A DNA stretch of 64,000 bases, taken from assembly GCF_024189295.1 (NCBI RefSeq), contig NZ_JAIZEN010000017.1, forward strand, positions 1 through 64,000, given 5' to 3'. Positions within the stretch are counted from its first letter, which is position 1; every line of letters starts with the position of its first letter. The stretch comes from Halobacillus sp. A1 (GTDB lineage Bacteria; Bacillota; Bacilli; Bacillales; Halobacillaceae). This document shows, piece after piece, positions 62,152 to 64,000 of the stretch. Both the position numbers and the translations under genes were made by a program. The notes under the pieces were generated by a model. That model ran no database searches and was not told where the DNA came from. It saw only the letters and a program-made list of their open reading frames with translations.

Positions 62152-62700
62152 TTGGGAACAATAGTGGTGTTTATAATAAGTTTAATACTTAGTTTTAGAT
62201 TTAAAAAATTAAATGCTATTTTAATAGTTGCAATTAGTGTAGCGGTGGGGACTATCTCTTCCATAGTAATGGACGGTAGCCAAATAGAAGGAGTAGGAAT
62301 TACGTTAGGAAGAGAACAAGATATTATTTTTAATAGTCTTATTTCTCTTTGTACGATTGTTATTATTAGATTGGGATTCAAAATGAGGAAAAAATTAAAA
62401 AAAATTGAAAAAGTATTTTCTAGTAATGAAGATTTGACAGAAGAAGAAATAGAAGTGCTAGAAAAATATCCTTCGGAGAATATGTTCGGAATACTGGCTT
62501 TAGTTTTTGGTGGGGCTGGCTTCGCATTTGGACCACAATTTATAGTCATACCTTTAGTTGCATTAGTATTTGGCTTGGTAACGCTTGAAACTATTGATAA
62601 AGATAGGGATGAAAACCCGTGGACTTTTTATTTAGGGATTTTGTTTTCTCTTTATGGCGTAGTTCTTAACATAATGGGTTATACCCATATGATTACGTAA
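62152..62700 (+). CDS. Membrane protein of unknown function with four or five helices
   Basis: This 182-residue protein has hydrophobic segments at about 2-18, 24-40, 60-78, 118-148 and 160-178, with an acidic cytoplasmic stretch between (NEDLTEEEIEVLEKYPSENM). TTG 62152 is eight bases after AGGAGG (62138-62143). An out-of-frame ATG at 62148 gives only 14 codons. The family is not recognised. The same-strand small genes nearby have their own signals, so it is likely monocistronic. Confidence 0.65.
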   Translation: MGTIVVFIISLILSFRFKKLNAILIVAISVAVGTISSIVMDGSQIEGVGITLGREQDIIFNSLISLCTIVIIRLGFKMRKKLKKIEKVFSSNEDLTEEEIEVLEKYPSENMFGILALVFGGAGFAFGPQFIVIPLVALVFGLVTLETIDKDRDENPWTFYLGILFSLYGVVLNIMGYTHMIT

Positions 62701-62760
62701 CTCGAAATAGTTTTTTGAAAATCAAGGTCTTTAAAAAGAGCAGAATAGTTGGAGGTTTAA

Positions 62761-62797
62761 GTATAGGGCAGAGTAGTTTAGACTCAGTTTCGAGTTA
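62761..62797 (+). repeat. Copy of the short dispersed repeat
   Basis: GTATAGGGCAGAGTAGTTTA followed by GACTCAGTTTCGAGTTA is the same unit as 60427-60473, lacking a few bases of the GTTGAA segment. Confidence 0.75.
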
Positions 62798-62871
62798 ATT
62801 ACTCTAAGTTACTACTTTTTAGTATAGTGGCAGAGCTACTTTGGATAGATTCATTTTCAAATTATTAAAAT

Positions 62872-62910
62872 CACCCCAAAAGTTAGCTTTTCATTTTAAC
62901 ATTTGGGGTG
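62872..62910. terminator. Bidirectional terminator
   Basis: CACCCCAAA (62872-62880) and TTTGGGGTG (62902-62910), with inner AGTTA/TAAC pairing, form a stem between the converging genes at 62152 and 62942. Confidence 0.65.
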
Positions 62911-62941
62911 TAGTAACGTGTAGAGATTTTTTAGTCGATAT

Positions 62942-63211
62942 TTAATTCATAACCGAAGAGGTTTGTGTAATTATTAAGTAAAATATTATCACTTCGACAG
63001 GGACCGTAATTAATACATTCTTTAATGTATTAAATTTAATCTGTAATATATATCCTATAACCCAAACTGCTGTTACTAGTATCGGAATAAAAATTACTCC
63101 AGCATTTTCTTCAGGAGCAAACGCTGACACAGCCCAGGCTAAAAAGAGACTAAACCCTACAGCCACTACACCTACAATTAAATTTATCGTATGTATGTAT
63201 TTTTTCGCCAT
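62942..63211 (-). CDS. Small three-helix membrane protein, 89 residues
   Basis: ATG 63211 follows AGGAGG by six bases. Three hydrophobic helices are visible: INLIVGVVAVGFSLFLAWAV, VIFIPILVTAVWVIGYILQI and VLITVPVEVIIFYLIITQ. No known motif is present. It is the only minus-strand gene in this small-protein row. Confidence 0.7.
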   Translation of the reverse strand: MAKKYIHTINLIVGVVAVGFSLFLAWAVSAFAPEENAGVIFIPILVTAVWVIGYILQIKFNTLKNVLITVPVEVIIFYLIITQTSSVMN

Positions 63212-63589
63212 TTGAGACCTCCTAGCCTAGAAATTTAACAACAATGTTCACGAAATTTTATGTCCCAACTGTAATTTTAACTTCTTAAATAAGGGTTTGC
63301 AACGAACAGAGAGTATATTATTACCATTAATTTGTTAACTTCGATTGAATTCAACCATACTTTATTTGATTGGTTAATAATTTATAAGGTGATTATTGTA
63401 TTGTTAATGGAACTAAGTGAAAACCCTTCAAAAATTTAGTAACATTAAGAATTATCTCGAATCTGAGTCTTACTGTATCGGGGGCGATTGAGCAACCTTA
63501 ATAGGGACTTCATTGCTACCCAAGCGTAAATTTTCTAGCCTTTACCAATAATTTGATAATCGTTCAATGTTAATGTAAGGGGGGATTAG
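63212..63589. other. 378-bp gap with one repeat copy
   Basis: AT-rich and non-coding. It holds the inverted repeat copy at 63451-63500 and the AAGGGGGG ribosome site for the next gene. No other structure was seen. Confidence 0.4.
63451..63500 (-). repeat. Copy of the short dispersed repeat, inverted, with GGGGGCGATTG extension
   Basis: ATTATCTCGAATCTGAGTCT then TACTGTATCGGGGGCGATTG contains the inverted 19-bp unit (one or two substitutions) and the GGGGGCGATTG word shared with 61463-61473. Confidence 0.75.
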
Positions 63590-63946
63590 GTGGAGTTCTT
63601 AGTGTTTTTAATTGTATTAATTGCCTTGATGTTTATGACAGAAAAAATTACAAATAAGATTCTTAGGGTTGAGAAGGTAAGAATATCAGAAACATCCGGG
63701 AAAAATCTTGACCGTTGGGGGAGAGGTATAATCCTGTTTGTCTTTTTAAGTGCACTATGGTCTGGCATTGATTTCAACTCAGACACATTAATAAAATATT
63801 TTTTTATGTCCTATTTAGCAATAACATTAGGATTTCAGGCAATTATGGAATTCATCTTTATTAAAGATTCAAAGCAATATATAAGCACAATGATGTTACT
63901 TATAATGAGTCTTATTATTGTGTATAACGTTCCATTTTTAGAGTAG
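63590..63946 (+). CDS. DUF4181-like small membrane protein
   Basis: This 118-residue protein has helices at about 2-17, 44-60, 69-87 and 97-114 and a basic loop KILRVEKVRISETSGKNLDR. The layout (helix, LRVEK-type loop, three more helices, IKDSKQYI before the last) agrees with DUF4181 proteins found in many bacilli, from memory. GTG 63590 follows AAGGGGGG. Function unknown. Confidence 0.65.
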   Translation: MEFLVFLIVLIALMFMTEKITNKILRVEKVRISETSGKNLDRWGRGIILFVFLSALWSGIDFNSDTLIKYFFMSYLAITLGFQAIMEFIFIKDSKQYISTMMLLIMSLIIVYNVPFLE

Positions 63947-64000
63947 ATGTTGTGACTAAGATAACAGTTGTGTTTGATATGTTTAAATCAAAAATATCTT

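Overview
The window comes from a low-to-moderate GC, Gram-positive, endospore-former-type bacterium of the Bacillaceae. Its gene neighbourhoods match Bacillus-like layouts: an mdx maltodextrin operon, ppsR-ppdK, telA, DegV, ZosA-like P-type ATPase and YetF/DUF421. Ribosome binding sites are strong (AGGAGG-type) and lipoprotein signals are Gram-positive. Many proteins are rich in Asp/Glu, and the intergenic regions carry lineage-specific repeats, so a moderately halophilic genus such as Halobacillus is a reasonable guess but is not proven here.

Layout. 0.1-6.9 kb: a maltodextrin module (LacI regulator, MalG/MalF/MalE-type ABC importer, divergent GH13 neopullulanase) with two LacI-type operators and a cre-like site. 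7.2-10.8 kb: a class III aminotransferase with an RpiR regulator, then a divergent VOC/HxlR pair. 11.0-13.1 kb: two overlapping genes for Cys-rich proteins sharing a repeated 84-residue Ig-like module. 13.6-19.3 kb: a metal P-type ATPase, TelA with an unknown partner, and a Na+/Ca2+ antiporter. 19.8-26.6 kb: a Fur-regulated ferric-siderophore uptake locus (two binding proteins, one broken by a stop codon; a methyltransferase; a FhuF-like reductase; two FecCD permeases; an ATPase). 26.8-31.5 kb: housekeeping and stress genes. 31.6-39.0 kb: an AT-rich cassette for a nonulosonic-acid (sialic/KDN-like) surface glycan, bracketed by an intact DUF421 gene and a decayed copy of the same gene. 39.4-41.9 kb: two overlapping CNNM/CorC-type genes with visibly higher GC. 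42.9-43.9 kb: gene remnants. 44.1-48.8 kb: ppsR-ppdK and an amidase. 49.4-60.3 kb: a citrate-hydroxamate siderophore cluster in the order of rhizobactin 1021 rhbABCDEF, plus a second Fur-box operon with an acyltransferase and an esterase. 60.4-64.0 kb: small membrane proteins separated by copies of a short palindromic repeat.

How it fits together. The biosynthetic cluster (49-60 kb) and the uptake locus (20-26 kb) both carry Fur boxes and probably form one iron-acquisition programme based on a schizokinen-like siderophore. The nonulosonate cassette has a synthase, a fused phosphatase/CMP-transferase and a GT29-like transferase, which together could form a short route to a transferred nonulosonic acid without a UDP-GlcNAc epimerase. 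Several genes are broken or remnants (21.7, 36.8, 39.0, 42.9 kb), showing active decay around inserted segments. No tRNA, rRNA, CRISPR array or intact insertion sequence was seen.
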